DNA of 64,000 nucleotides from Nemertoderma westbladi (lineage: Eukaryota; Xenacoelomorpha; Nemertodermatida; Nemertodermatidae): assembly GCA_032718475.1 (NCBI GenBank), contig JAUCBJ010007171.1, positions 1 through 64,000 of the forward strand, in the 5' to 3' direction. This document shows, in pieces, positions 31,401 to 40,929 of this stretch. Below the pieces are notes generated by a model. That model saw only the letters and a program-made list of their open reading frames with translations, was not told where the DNA came from and made no database searches. The first letter of the stretch is position 1; every line of letters starts with the position of its first letter. The translations under genes and the position numbers were made by a program.

Positions 31401-32217
31401 TTGCTGATGACTTAGGAGTACTCTCAGAATCATTAGAGGGGGCCCAACGGCTCCTCAGCTCATTAGAACATGCTGCTTCTAGTGTTGGTCTTTTTATTAA
31501 CTCCAGAAAGACCAAAATTCTGACTGTTAACTTTGAAAGACCTCAGCAAGTCTCTGGTCGGATGAGCATAAGCTCAAAGGATGGTATGCTTGAGCATGTG
31601 GACGACTTCTGTTACCTGGGATCATGGATCCGGAAGTCAGGTGAGGACCTTCGAATACGTAAGGGAAAGGCATGGACAGCCTTGAATAGGCTTTCCAGGA
31701 TTTGGAAATCACCGAGAATTAATCGGAAACTTAAGGTCCGATTATTTAGAGCAGCAGTAGTTCCAGTACTCCTCTACGGGAGTCCATGCTGGGCTCTAAC
31801 TGCTGAGGACACCAAATCTCTGGATGGCACATTCACAAGAATGCTACGCCGGGTTCATTGTGTCAAGTACAATGCACACATCTCCAACCAGACACTATAT
31901 AACATTGGAGGTGTCTCATTGGTTCCCCCAAGCTTGACACAAGAACAAAATCGCCTCCGCTTTGCAGGACATTGCTTTCGCCGTGAGGACCAGCCAGTGC
32001 ATAATCTTGTACTTTGGCAGCCTCATGGAGTGAATAAGCATGGTGGACAGCCCATGACTTTCTTGAGACGCATCTTAAAGGACACTGGCCTTAAAGATGC
32101 GGATGATCTAGCAAATGTCATGGGTGATAGGGAGTTGTGGCGGTGCAATTTTGTTGACAAGCCGGCACAGCATTCTTAAAAATGCAGCTGCAATGCAGCA
32201 TGCCGATCCTAGAAGTA
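28462..32217 (+). mobile_element. Complete APE-type LINE (RTE-like)
   Basis: One element with a 5' untranslated region of about 420 bp, one long ORF and a short 3' untranslated region ending CCTAGAAGTAG. The 5' boundary is taken at the end of the TAC microsatellite and the 3' boundary where homology to the opposite arm resumes (GTATAAACAACAG, 32,218). A truncated copy at 48,285-49,606 ends at the same GATCCTAG point. The 5' region has two imperfect copies of a GGCAGATGA/CCAATGG-containing block (about 28,650-28,700 and 28,757-28,812). Confidence 0.8.
28883..32179 (+). CDS. LINE ORF: APE endonuclease and reverse transcriptase, intact
   Basis: 1,099 codons from the first in-frame ATG. The N-terminus is proline-rich. 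The endonuclease domain shows VGVQEHRM (Glu), LGDFNAS (Asp, Asn), SQIDHILFR and SSDHRLIV, the apurinic-endonuclease pattern that nicks the target. The RT follows, with FVDFFKAFDS, GVLQGDTLAPFLF and the catalytic FADDLGVL, then VPVLLYGSPCWALT and a C-terminal RRVHCVKYN-FAGHCFRRED region. The single ORF with no N-terminal gag-like ORF and the C-terminal GH-FRR motif fit the RTE group; the exact clade is uncertain. No stop or frameshift is seen and all catalytic residues are present, so it could be active. It copies its RNA into the genome by target-primed reverse transcription. Confidence 0.9.
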   Translation: MANQGAVFAPRADSAKKHPPTPTMDYISNAEVRPLEASGITGHNRPHRRQLTPDRLPVSPPTGERAANNSLSPFPDDLSGPNPGSPGRPDCDGERDSGVGGYSHVPPRPTKPLVNLRQVTRLASVNTLTLGSPMRQGELTALADKLSLSAVGVQEHRMQTGQTDEVLIKDMGGGWRLALASADDSGNGGIGLLMNPTAHAALDKIDQISNRIIRCHFSCSGRLAKKFPKVVLIVCYSPTSVAPVDEVEHFYHNLQAATDGVDQHAFLTFLGDFNASLHQSPTSPWVYSNSVNRNSVHLQDFISGNGLFSAGTQFKKRTGKLWTHSGPSGHKSQIDHILFRRKYRSSIQDCNAFTLRPFSSDHRLIVAKVRLSLRASRTTKSALPRHDWSSLLQQPSVRSSFTLQLSNRYEALASEAADHCEGYTAFTEAVKLAAAETVPVYPRNRKRAPWTDNKIQKCRNDLHKAQKESRLKQTTAAKNAVKAASRSLNRQYSVNLQELINQQVDAINDADDSRQSSQAWKSINLLTGRKSQPTTKVKAESPADRLNGWKAHFEKLLNNDRVLPDNFIEVKVSESVLPDIPIGDISFAEVKAAAKSIKTNRASGVDGVPPEVFKIPECLKLIYPIIVDMYRTTRVPQEMKTNKLVPVPKKGNLTLYGSFRGISLISIAAKLYNRILLNRIRDPIERLLRGNQNGFRKGRGTMEPILALRRIIEELSKKKDRHLAVIFVDFFKAFDSVSRSRMFSILSLYGIPDEIIAAIRSVYDGSTTFVSTVDGDTEPFEVLWGVLQGDTLAPFLFIIVVDYVLRMSLDHHNDDGVMITLPTGSRSRGNPAKYLTDLDFADDLGVLSESLEGAQRLLSSLEHAASSVGLFINSRKTKILTVNFERPQQVSGRMSISSKDGMLEHVDDFCYLGSWIRKSGEDLRIRKGKAWTALNRLSRIWKSPRINRKLKVRLFRAAVVPVLLYGSPCWALTAEDTKSLDGTFTRMLRRVHCVKYNAHISNQTLYNIGGVSLVPPSLTQEQNRLRFAGHCFRREDQPVHNLVLWQPHGVNKHGGQPMTFLRRILKDTGLKDADDLANVMGDRELWRCNFVDKPAQHS

Positions 32218-32924
32218 GTATAAACAACAGTAGGCCTAGGTCTAGGAAGAAGGATAATTCTAAATTAGGAAAACACTAGTAAAACACTAGAAACACATGA
32301 AAAACACTGTAAAGCACCCGGAAAACATTAAAATTATTGATCAACAGGAAATTTAATACATCGATTACACTGAATTGGTAATCTTAAATGTACTCCTCGC
32401 ATAGCACACGATTAAGTAATCTCCGTAAAACATAGGGAAACACTATAAACCCTCTGGACAACAGTGAAATTTTACCTATATTTCGCTAGAAAGCGGGGTA
32501 GCTCAATTGGCTGAGCGTCAGGCCTGCAATCGATTGGTTGTAGGTTCAGCCCCATCAGGGTCCATCAGCCGCTTTTCATCCACTGCGGTCGATAAATTGA
32601 GTACCAGTTAAATAACTGGGAGCAAATCTTGGGATAATAGTAGCGCCCACCCCTACCCTCGGTAGCATCTATCGAAAGAGGAGCCTTCGGGTCGCCACAA
32701 CTGTTTGCTTGATATGCTGCTAATAATACTAGGTGAAAGAAGAAATCAATCAGCATGCAGTTCATCACTATCCTTGCTTTACTGGTCAGCCAGTACTGTA
32801 GTACCAGTGTTGCTGTATTCTGGTATTACATAGTGTATTCCAGTATTGTTAGTGTTAGATCAATTCATCTGCTAAATGTTGGCAGTTGAAGTGCAGAAGT
32901 TGTGGTATTTATTATTAAGGATAC
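32218..32924 (+). repeat. Inner left arm of the inverted-repeat element
   Basis: Resumes the left arm after the LINE. It is matched in reverse by about 46,028-46,565, for example CAACAGTAGGCCTAGG near both outer ends and TGTATTCTGGTATTA near the inner ends. It is interrupted at about 32,468-32,705 by the tRNA-like insertion. The last five bases, GATAC, are the target duplication of element B1. Confidence 0.8.
32468..32705 (+). mobile_element. tRNA-derived SINE-like insertion
   Basis: About 238 bp present in the left arm and absent from the right arm. A tRNA-like head starts at 32,491: box A TAGCTCAATTGG (32,499-32,510), anticodon-loop position CCTGCAATC (GCA, as in tRNA-Cys) and box B GGTTCAGCCC (32,543-32,552). 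The remaining about 140 bp include GAGTACCAGTTAAATAACTG, a tail of unknown origin. The acceptor stem does not close, so it is not a working tRNA gene. Confidence 0.65.
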
Positions 32925-34150
32925 TGTAAAAGCTTTTGCGTAATTAGCCGGTTATTATCCCCGTAAAGTACTCTGTGGTTGGTTTACCAGGCATAAAAAG
33001 GCCGTGTCCTTGCTGTACTGGTGTTTTGGAGGACATAAAAGCCATTTCTTCTGTATTTGTACTTTAGAGGACATAATCTGCAATTTCGTGACGTAAAAAG
33101 CTCGATACTCTTGAAAACAGTGTCGCTACCATGACGACGGCTAACGGCTGATATTGCCACGTTGCCCCATAGCCCTGCTTTCTGTATCTGCCAATAGGAT
33201 TTGAGTTGGTTTTGATTTTGACCTATCACAGATCTACTGAACTGAATTTCCTATCTGTATGCTCATTCTCTGTGGTGGGTGAGATCTTTGTAGAATAAGG
33301 GTAGCTGGTATTCTTATAGTTATTCTTATCAGTTTTTAGTGTTGTTGGTGATTCTAAGCCAGGAAGAACGGCTTTAGCCTTACACTAGTAGGCTTAATTA
33401 TAAGGACATATATCCGTTATCTGCATTTATCACAACATAACATACCATACCTAATCAAACAACCTGTGCATACTTTATATTGTTATACTGCTATTTACTG
33501 TCAGTTCTTCATAATATGGTTGATGAATTATTATATTTGGAATAACGATAAATAACCCCGAAACCCAATATTCTTGATATACCGAAGGTAAGAGAGAAGG
33601 GTTACATATAACAATTGTGACTTATGTTAAAGTGGTTTGAAGTGAATCTAATGTTATTTGATAGACCCTACATGATTCGGTCCATGTTCCTTTTATATGT
33701 GACTAAAATCAGTGAAGATCGGCAGATCAGTGTGCAGTATTGTGCAGCATTGTGTATGAGTGAGACTGATAACGAAGCATTTCCTAAAGAATGCGCCATA
33801 TATGTGAATTATAACTAAGCCATATCGTTGTGAGTAGTTTAAGTCATAACTCTGTTTGTATAGATAGAGCGCCACGTCCTAAAGGAACTGTTAATATTCC
33901 CCGAAGGTGAATAATATTGTCAGAGATTATATAATACTGTCAGTCGAATAATACATTAGGCTTACATAGCAATAAAATTAAGCCGTCGAACCCAATCTCC
34001 CGGGTATATCCAGCGGGTGAATGATCGCGCACAGATTGGTTTCGACTAGTGTAGTGAATTAAATACTTGTCATAGGCTAAAGGTGATTTATTATCTAGAA
34101 GACATCCTAATTTGGCGGGTTAAACTGCCAAAGGTCTGAAAGCGCGAACA
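32925..34150 (+). repeat. 5' LTR of B1
   Basis: 1,226 bp. Line-by-line comparison with the 3' LTR shows two differences (33,497 A against G; 33,684 A against G). The 5' tip contains the palindrome AAAAGCTTTT, which is also present at the LTR tip of B2. Confidence 0.95.
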
Positions 34151-34200
34151 ATAACGGATATAGCTTCTTTATTGCAGTAAGCAATAAAGTTGAAAGTACC
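34151..34200 (+). promoter_or_regulatory. Hairpin just after the 5' LTR; no standard primer site
   Basis: A perfect 9-bp stem, CTTTATTGC (34,167-34,175) and GCAATAAAG (34,181-34,189), with loop AGTAA. A tRNA primer binding site would normally begin with TGG within a few bases of the LTR; here the sequence is ATAACGGATATAGC and no such site is visible. Confidence 0.55.
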
Positions 34201-34229
34201 GGTCAACCGGTAAACCTGAATGGTACATC

Positions 34230-34343
34230 TGTAGGTCAGTAGACCCAACTGCCAGAACCGGTACTGCCGTAGGTCCGTAGGTCCAACTGCCAGAACCGGT
34301 ACTTCTGTAGGTCCGTAGGCCCAACTGTCCTAACCGGTACTTC
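34230..34343 (+). repeat. Three 38-bp tandem repeats in the B1 leader
   Basis: Three units containing GTAGGTCCGTAGG, CCAACTG and AACCGGTACT. The third unit is the most diverged. Confidence 0.85.
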
Positions 34344-34524
34344 CAGTATAAGTACATTAGTATTATTCGAATTTGATAATTATATACCAGTAGGTCTTAG
34401 TACTTAATCAGGGAACGGCCGCCCTGGTTTTTTATTGAGATTTTTACTTATTTCTGTCAAGTTTTATTTGTTTGTAGGCCAGTATTAAACAGAAGGCGTG
34501 TAAGCCTGATCAGATTGTACAGAC

Positions 34525-35098
34525 AATTTGTAGGCTGAGCTGTTGTCTGATTGTTGTTAAGTCTGAACGGATTGCAGTGTGTGTAGATCATCTGTCCGAT
34601 AAAGAACGGTTAGGAAGTAGGGGCAGCCAATGCTGTAAGGTAAACCCCCAACTAAAGAATAAGTCGTACTACTGGGTTAGAACGCATACTACCTAATCAT
34701 TTCGGAGTCTGCATGTCCTGTAGTTTATTTAGGCTTGAGAGTAGTCTGCCATCGTTTAGTCTGTACTTTGTTTGTTTAAGTCTGTACAGGTAGCGTATAA
34801 TTTATTTAGATAATTTGTAGGCTGGATAGTTGTCTGGCTGTTATTAGGTCTGAACGGATTGCAGTGTGTGTAGAGCCTTTGTCCGATAAAGAACGGTTAG
34901 GAAGTAGGGGCAGCCAATGCTGTAAGGTAAACCCCCAACTAAAGAATAAGTCGTACTACTGGGTTAGAACGCATACTACCTAATCATTTCGGAGTCTGCA
35001 TGTCCTGTAGTTTATTTAGGCTTGATAGTAGTCTGTCAGTATTTGGTCTGCATTTTGTTTGAGTGGTTTGTACGCGTAGCGTAATATTTATTATTCAG
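34525..35098 (+). repeat. Two 287-bp tandem repeats in the B1 leader
   Basis: 34,525-34,811 and 34,812-35,098 are tandem copies at a constant offset of 287 bp. A central block (AAAGAACGGTTAGGAAGTAG onward, through GAGTCTGCATGTCC) is nearly identical and the edges are diverged. They lie in the long untranslated leader before gag. Confidence 0.9.
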
Positions 35099-36031
35099 AG
35101 TTTATGCGATTATTCGCAACATTCATTCCCCAAGTTTGTTCCTACAATAATTGTGTTTGTTATACATACCGTTATAGTTAAATTAACCCCGGTACTACAC
35201 GGGCTGCTTGGCGTAGGTAAAGACTGGTGATTTTGTGCACCGGTCACTCCAGCAGATGCCGTGGTTCTTTTAGCTGTTCAAGTATATTTAACTACTGATT
35301 ATCTGTTGTACAAGTACTCGTACCTAATTTAGGGTTTAGTGTACAGTGCTTTCTGAGAGTAATTAGTGTAGGCATTATATTTGTGTTGTAAAGTGGTTGA
35401 TAGGCACGTTCGATTAGCTCTATTAACTTCTAGGTAGGAACACTCCGTGATACATAACGTAGTACCTATAGCGATACGGCTATAGGTCGTCAGGCGGTGG
35501 TATTTTCCTATCTGGACAACGCAGTGTATTTACTACTACTTATTATTTTCAAATACCGTAGTACCCTGTCCGTTGTAATAACCAGATGTCTAACCCTTTG
35601 TTAGGCTGGTTTGTAGACTTCTTGTAAAATTACCCTAAAAATTCGTATTTTGTGTTTTTTGTAAATTTTTGTGTTTATTTAGAGATAGTAATCTCAACCC
35701 GAATCGTACGTAATTTGTAGTATTAAGTAACTTAGGTAAATTAGTATTATTTGTTTTAGTGTCCTATAAGTAACACTTCACTAAAAGCGCACCGCTTTGT
35801 GTAGTGATTACCCCCCAGAAATAATAACATTTATTTCAAACATTGACAAAACCCATTAAAACGGGTATATATATTATAAATCAACTCAAACGATTTATAA
35901 ATAGTAGGCCTGCCATACAACAATTAGGTCTCAATATCAGTTGGATTACTGCTCAAAAAACGGTAATAAAGTAAGTAAAGTAACCAAGTAACCCTTAAAA
36001 TTCAGAAATTCAGTTATTTAAAATAATTGAT
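35099..36031 (+). other. B1 leader, no gene
   Basis: About 930 bp of untranslated leader. A TATA-like GGGTATATATATTATAAATC lies at 35,863-35,882, about 660 bp before gag, and could serve an internal promoter; nothing else supports that. No reading frame resembles a protein. Confidence 0.4.
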
Positions 36032-36415
36032 ATACCGGTATTTACAATAGGCTTATTATATTTATTTCTATAAATTTTAGGTTGAAATCATACCGGTATT
36101 CTGCAATTAATTCTAGTTTGTAATTATACTTATATATATACACTATAAGTGTAAACTGCATACCGGTATTTACGATAGGCCTATTATCTTTATTTCTATA
36201 AATTTAGGCTGAAATTATACCGGTACTTTATAATTAATTCTAGTCCAGAATTATAATTATATATACTACAAAACTGTAAGCTGTATACCGGTATTCCAGA
36301 TAGGCCTATTATATATTTATATATATTTGTGCTAAAATTATACCGGTATTCTGTGATAAACCTAGTCTGTAATAATAGTTATATATACTATAAGCATACC
36401 GGTATTATAATATAT
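36032..36415 (+). repeat. Tandem repeats of 111-128 bp just upstream of gag
   Basis: Three units and a partial fourth begin with ATACCGGTATT at 36,032, 36,160, 36,285 and 36,396. Each carries AGGCCTATTAT (or a variant) and a second TACCGGTA site (TACCGGTATT or TACCGGTACT). TACCGGTA is itself a palindrome. Confidence 0.85.
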
Positions 36416-36539
36416 TATATATATCACGCTACACTGAGTAGCAGTATCGGTAATTAATTACTAGGCTAGCAGTTGACACTGAATTACTAGACTTGCTTAG
36501 ACTGTAATATAGCGGTAGACATTCAACTGTGTAAACAAC

Positions 36540-37310
36540 ATGTCTGATACTAAGCAGAACTTGTCAGACAGTTTATTAGATGTAACTATCTGCGACTCAG
36601 ATAGAGGCGTAGAACCGTCTAGTCGTAAGTTCAGTTCACCTCCCACTGTGAGGAAGGTCATCCCTCCTGTAGTAATAACAGAACCTAGGCTGGTCCAACA
36701 TCGTAGGTCTATCATAGGCACTCGAGCTCAGGTCAAGCGGGACCAAGAAGCAGCAGAACAGCAACAACCCGCGAGCCAAGAACTTACTTCTCAACGGCCC
36801 AACAGCTCCAGTAGTGAGGATACTGTAGAACTGACACCAGAACGCGGAGCAAAGATGATGGATGCGGTTTATTCGGATCCCCTTCTCATCCTTCCTGCAG
36901 CCGTACTCACTAGGTTATTGATTGCAGTGGAAGAACACCAGATCGATTGGGCGAGAAGTCAACGATCAACTAAAGATAATTATGCGGGATACACGAGTGA
37001 AGAACTGAAGTCTATTGTCGAGTCGCAATGGAACTTCCCCGGACCCGGACTCCCGTTTGATTTATCAGAAGCTGCCTGGGAAGACATACACCGGATGGGA
37101 GTAGCCAAGGAAACCATCGATCCAGCTGTGTGGAAGAGGTCCGCAGCCGGATACGCACAGGGATTCTTCAGCTCTATGGAGCGAGTAAAAGGACAACTGT
37201 TTCAACAACCACAAGGACCTCAAGAGCAGGGACAACTGCTTTATCAAGTTAGAGAAACAATTCTGCGAATCAGGCTAATCTTATCAGCCTTTGAGGAGGC
37301 TTCTAAATGA
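36540..37310 (+). CDS. gag: B1 gag, N-terminal segment
   Basis: 256 codons from ATG at 36,540 (MSDTKQNLSDSLLDVT). The family A gag also begins MSD followed by an acidic region. The segment is acidic then helical (ALTRLLIAVEEHQIDWARS-like stretch) and has no known domain. It ends at TGA 37,308-37,310; the next segment continues in exactly the same frame, so this is one gag interrupted by a single in-frame stop. Whether the stop is read through or is a mutation cannot be told, as the matching part of B2 lies outside the window. Confidence 0.75.
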   Translation: MSDTKQNLSDSLLDVTICDSDRGVEPSSRKFSSPPTVRKVIPPVVITEPRLVQHRRSIIGTRAQVKRDQEAAEQQQPASQELTSQRPNSSSSEDTVELTPERGAKMMDAVYSDPLLILPAAVLTRLLIAVEEHQIDWARSQRSTKDNYAGYTSEELKSIVESQWNFPGPGLPFDLSEAAWEDIHRMGVAKETIDPAVWKRSAAGYAQGFFSSMERVKGQLFQQPQGPQEQGQLLYQVRETILRIRLILSAFEEASK

Positions 37311-40300
37311 AGACAAGACACGTCGTTGCAAGTTGCCGTAAAGACTTGGTTTCAACGGGTGAGTCTCCAGGTTCAAGGAACAGCTCAGTGGAAAGCTCAG
37401 CTGGAGGAGCGATCAACCCATGGAGAATCAACAGACGCCACTTTTTCCCAAGTGGAAAGTGAAGCAACGGCAAAGAAACCGCATAAGAGGGATGCCATTG
37501 ACATCTATCTGTCAGACTATCAACGTTTTTTAGGTGATGACGAGTTGAGGAGAAGGTTAGAGGGACTTAGCCCTAATAGTGAAGGAACCAAGCTTGTGTT
37601 GGATGCCATCGATGTGGAAATGAGGGCTGCGAACCAGGCTAAATTTGATGAACAACTCCGCATCACACGAGTCCAGGAGGAGCAAGTAAAGAAAAAACGT
37701 ATAGAAGACAGAAAGAAAGCAGCAGTGGTAGCTGCAGAAGCAGAAAGAAAAGCGGCAGCGGCAGAGGCAGAGGCAGCGGCAGAGGCAAAGGCGGCAGAGG
37801 CAGCGGCAGAGGCAAAGGCGGCAGCGGCAGCGGCAGAAGCAAAAGCGGCCGAAGCTGAAAGAAAGGCAGCAGAGGCAGCGGCAGAGGCAAAGGCGGCAGA
37901 GGCAGCGGCAGAGGCAAAGGTGGCAGCGGCAGCGGCAGAAGCAAAAGCGGCCGAAGCTGAAAGAAAGGCGGCAAAGGCAGTGGCAGAAGCAGAACGGAGA
38001 GCGACTGAAGAAATCACCCAATTAGAATTGGAAAACATTCAGGAGAATCAAGACTGCATAAATAAACAGTTAACAGCTAGTAATATGCAGATGATGAATC
38101 GATCTACTCCCAAAAGGCAGGGATATACATCATCTGAGGAAGGCGATACCACCGATACTGAAGGCAAAGGAAATAGATCTCGTCTAAGTAGACGTAAAAG
38201 AACATTCCACCGTCAGAAATTGCCTGATTTGCCTCCAGCTGTTAGAAGGCAACTAAATAACACCAACTTAGGTAGTACAGAGCCCACAGACCAAATAATT
38301 AAAATAGAAAGACTCCCTACTATAGTAGATGAGCCTGAAATAATTAGGCCTGTTCTTGAGATCACCCCTTCGGTGATAGACACACCTGTGCTCCCTGAAA
38401 CTACCTCTAAATTCCCTCTGCACAGCACTAAGCTACCTGTGCCCAGTAGAACAGCCCATGAGACAGTTCAGGTCCTGGACCCCGAGCAAAATATTCATGA
38501 TTTGTCGCCCGTTGTCCCTCGTCCGCCCGCTACAACGTTGGCGACTCCCGCTTCTGCGGTCGAATGGGTGGACGAGAGACGGCGGGGGATGGATCTCCTG
38601 CTCGGGCAGATGCAGGAGACTGTTCAGCAATTCAAGGGCACAGTAAGGGAAAGTAGACTAGAGTTGCAAGAAGTGCAGCAAAATATCGCGCTAGAACGTG
38701 ATAAATTAGTAAATTTACAAAAGGGTATACTACCACCCCTTGTAACAATGTGTCAACCTGTTAGGTCTGAAGTATCTCATGCGCAAGGTGTGGAGCCTAC
38801 ACGCATCTATACTGCTAGCGAAGTAGAAACTCCTATAGTCAACCCTATTAAGGGTAATTATAAACCTGTTGATAATGATATTCCCTATAGACCGGATCAT
38901 AATCCGAGAAATTTATATACCGATAACTCGATATTAAATAACACGATGGCCCAGGAAAGTTTTACGCGTCAAATGGCTAGAACCGAAGCCCGGCAAGCGG
39001 TAAAGGTGGGAGAGATCGTCAAGTTCAATGGAGATGAGATGAAATGGTTACCTTTTAATGAATATTACAAAGATAACATACAGAACTCTGTGCTATCTAA
39101 TGGAGAGAAACTTAGATTCCTCATCGAGTGCTTGGAAGGATCTCCCAAGTCAATGGCGTTAAAATTTATTGGACATCCAGATGGATTAAGACAAGTTTGG
39201 GATACACTAAACATCAGGTATGGTAATAGGACTAACATAGCTAGGTATTTATATGCGAAATTAATGGCGCCCCGAAAGTTTCTTAGCAGCGGGATTATAG
39301 AGTTTTCCGATGAGATTCAGGAGATCTGTAGTCAACTAGATTGGTTAGGTAAGTCTCATGAATACCAGAATTCTATGGTTGTAGGAGCCTTAGCATCTAC
39401 TTTGCCCAAGGGTGGAGTAGGTACACGCTGGGACAAGAAGGTGTTATATATGATGGAACAACAACAACGAGACCCTACCATGGCTGATCTCATGTCATTC
39501 TTGGATAGCGAGGTGAAATTACAGCTCATAAAGCAGTCCAGAGAGAAGACAGCGGAAAGTAAGGTAAGTGAGAAACCCGTTTCTAGGAGAAGGGTAACAC
39601 CACTATGTTATACCGACGACGGTGAAAGCCAAACTTCTCAAGGAGAGGACAGCGGGAAAGACACTGACAGATCTTATTATGTCAATAAAATGCCTAAAGA
39701 TCAGGTAAGTAAATCCGAGTCTCGACCCAATGACAGAAGGGAACCGGTACAAAAAACCCTTCCTACGTCTCCTAAAAGAATTCAGGTGAGAAAGCCCGAG
39801 GAAAGAACAAGTGTGCACCACATAGCACAGGTTAAAGTAAGTAACATCAAGCCGAAATGTGTGCTGTGCGACGGGCCCCACTGTTTAAATGCGTGTGATA
39901 AATTCCTGAGGAAATCACTAAAGGATAGACGTGAAGTCATGTGGGATAAGCGGTTGTGTTATAATTGCCTCAGACGAGGACACCAACGGCGAACCTGTTA
40001 CTCCGACGCAAGGTGTGCAAAGTGCGGCGCAAAACATCATATCTTGTTGCACACGGAATTCGAACGAAACAGCCCGAGTCAGGTAAGTGAGTCCGAACTA
40101 CATGTCCAATTCAGTGATGTGAACGACACTGATCAATCTGAGATGGAAGGATTCTATACGGACGAGTTCTCTGACGAAAACGAATCCTGTTACTTAATAA
40201 ACACCACCGCAGTGTATCGAGCACTCATGTATGAGAAAGACACAGACAGCGACCTCACCCTAACTACTTCAGATCAACAACCATCTTGGAAAGCGCCAAC

Positions 40301-40397
40301 TTCCAATGTAGGAATCCGAGAATTTTACTGTAGTCCAGTTACGGGTCCACGAACCTCAGAAGAGCTATATAGTGAACGCCCTCCTGGACTCCGGTAG
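37311..40397 (+). CDS. gag: B1 gag main part: coiled coil, capsid region, zinc knuckles
   Basis: Over 1,020 codons in the frame of the preceding segment (no ATG needed if read through). In order: helical RRRLEGLSPNSEG region; a long Ala/Glu/Lys coiled coil (37,735-38,010) built from repeated AEAKAAE units; a linker; the BEL/Pao capsid region (FNGDEMKWLPFNEYYKDNIQ, LRFLIECLEGSPKSMALKFI, DTLNIRYGN; DUF1759-like); then CCHC knuckles (CYNCLRRGHQRRTC, CAKCGAKHHILLH). It ends in a 1-bp-type frameshift near 40,325 compared with B2, just before the protease. Gag packages the RNA into particles. It is intact enough to be functional if the TGA is bypassed. Confidence 0.85.
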   Translation, partial: RQDTSLQVAVKTWFQRVSLQVQGTAQWKAQLEERSTHGESTDATFSQVESEATAKKPHKRDAIDIYLSDYQRFLGDDELRRRLEGLSPNSEGTKLVLDAIDVEMRAANQAKFDEQLRITRVQEEQVKKKRIEDRKKAAVVAAEAERKAAAAEAEAAAEAKAAEAAAEAKAAAAAAEAKAAEAERKAAEAAAEAKAAEAAAEAKVAAAAAEAKAAEAERKAAKAVAEAERRATEEITQLELENIQENQDCINKQLTASNMQMMNRSTPKRQGYTSSEEGDTTDTEGKGNRSRLSRRKRTFHRQKLPDLPPAVRRQLNNTNLGSTEPTDQIIKIERLPTIVDEPEIIRPVLEITPSVIDTPVLPETTSKFPLHSTKLPVPSRTAHETVQVLDPEQNIHDLSPVVPRPPATTLATPASAVEWVDERRRGMDLLLGQMQETVQQFKGTVRESRLELQEVQQNIALERDKLVNLQKGILPPLVTMCQPVRSEVSHAQGVEPTRIYTASEVETPIVNPIKGNYKPVDNDIPYRPDHNPRNLYTDNSILNNTMAQESFTRQMARTEARQAVKVGEIVKFNGDEMKWLPFNEYYKDNIQNSVLSNGEKLRFLIECLEGSPKSMALKFIGHPDGLRQVWDTLNIRYGNRTNIARYLYAKLMAPRKFLSSGIIEFSDEIQEICSQLDWLGKSHEYQNSMVVGALASTLPKGGVGTRWDKKVLYMMEQQQRDPTMADLMSFLDSEVKLQLIKQSREKTAESKVSEKPVSRRRVTPLCYTDDGESQTSQGEDSGKDTDRSYYVNKMPKDQVSKSESRPNDRREPVQKTLPTSPKRIQVRKPEERTSVHHIAQVKVSNIKPKCVLCDGPHCLNACDKFLRKSLKDRREVMWDKRLCYNCLRRGHQRRTCYSDARCAKCGAKHHILLHTEFERNSPSQVSESELHVQFSDVNDTDQSEMEGFYTDEFSDENESCYLINTTAVYRALMYEKDTDSDLTLTTSDQQPSWKAPTSNVGIREFYCSPVTGPRTSEELYSERPPGLR

Positions 40398-40929
40398 CAC
40401 AGGAACATTCATCGATAAAGAACTAGCCGAAGTCATCTTTGCTGGACAACCCAAGTTCCGAACCAAGCTAAACATGTCAGGGATCATGCAGGTTTGGAAT
40501 TCTACTGTAGCTGCCGACTATTATATAGGTGAGTTGTCCACTCCACAGGATAAACTAGGAGAATACAGTATAAGGTCAGTAAAAATGGTGGCAATAAAGA
40601 ACTTCGCTACCACCCAAGTGGAACCTTATAATTGGGACGAAGATGATCATGCCCAACAACTTAACATCCCTAGATTCGACACCGATTATCCTGGAGTACA
40701 AATATTAATCGGTCAAAACGCGCATGAGGCGCTGGAGACATTAGAGAAACGACCTACTCAACCGCAACCAATTCAGACCTATGCGGTAAGAACTAGAGTA
40801 GGTTGGTACCTTACTGGACCTTCCCGTAGAACGCTCAGAGAAAGACTGCTTCAAGATCGCGTCTGCCAGGTGAGTGAATGGGAAGATGATACTAGTGAGG
40901 GAGACGACCCAACTGAGGGAACACCATAG
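40372..40929 (+). pseudogene. B1 aspartic protease region
   Basis: 185 codons beginning in the retropepsin motif LLDSGSTGTFIDKELAEVIF (catalytic D-S-G), followed by GQNAHEALETLEKRP and RTRVGWYLTGPSRRTLRERL, the conserved end of the BEL/Pao protease region. It is out of frame with gag because of a small indel near 40,325; in B2 the same region is continuous (61,332-63,023). It stops at TAG 40,927-40,929, two codons before the RT deletion junction. Confidence 0.8.

Noticed and set aside
32491-32565. Functional tRNA-Cys gene
   Set aside because: Boxes A and B are recognisable, but the acceptor stem does not pair and the region is an insertion absent from the opposite arm.
33624-33818. Short frames inside the B1 LTRs (repeated at 45,354-45,548)
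   Set aside because: They are duplicated only because the LTR is; short, without motif, and absent from the B2 LTR.
35863-35882. TATA-like sequence as a gag promoter
   Set aside because: BEL/Pao transcription normally starts in the LTR, and nothing else at this site supports a start.
37520-38038. Three minus-strand frames rich in Ala/Ser, Cys/Arg and Pro/Leu
   Set aside because: Antisense to the Ala/Glu/Lys repeat of B1 gag; low-complexity shadows.
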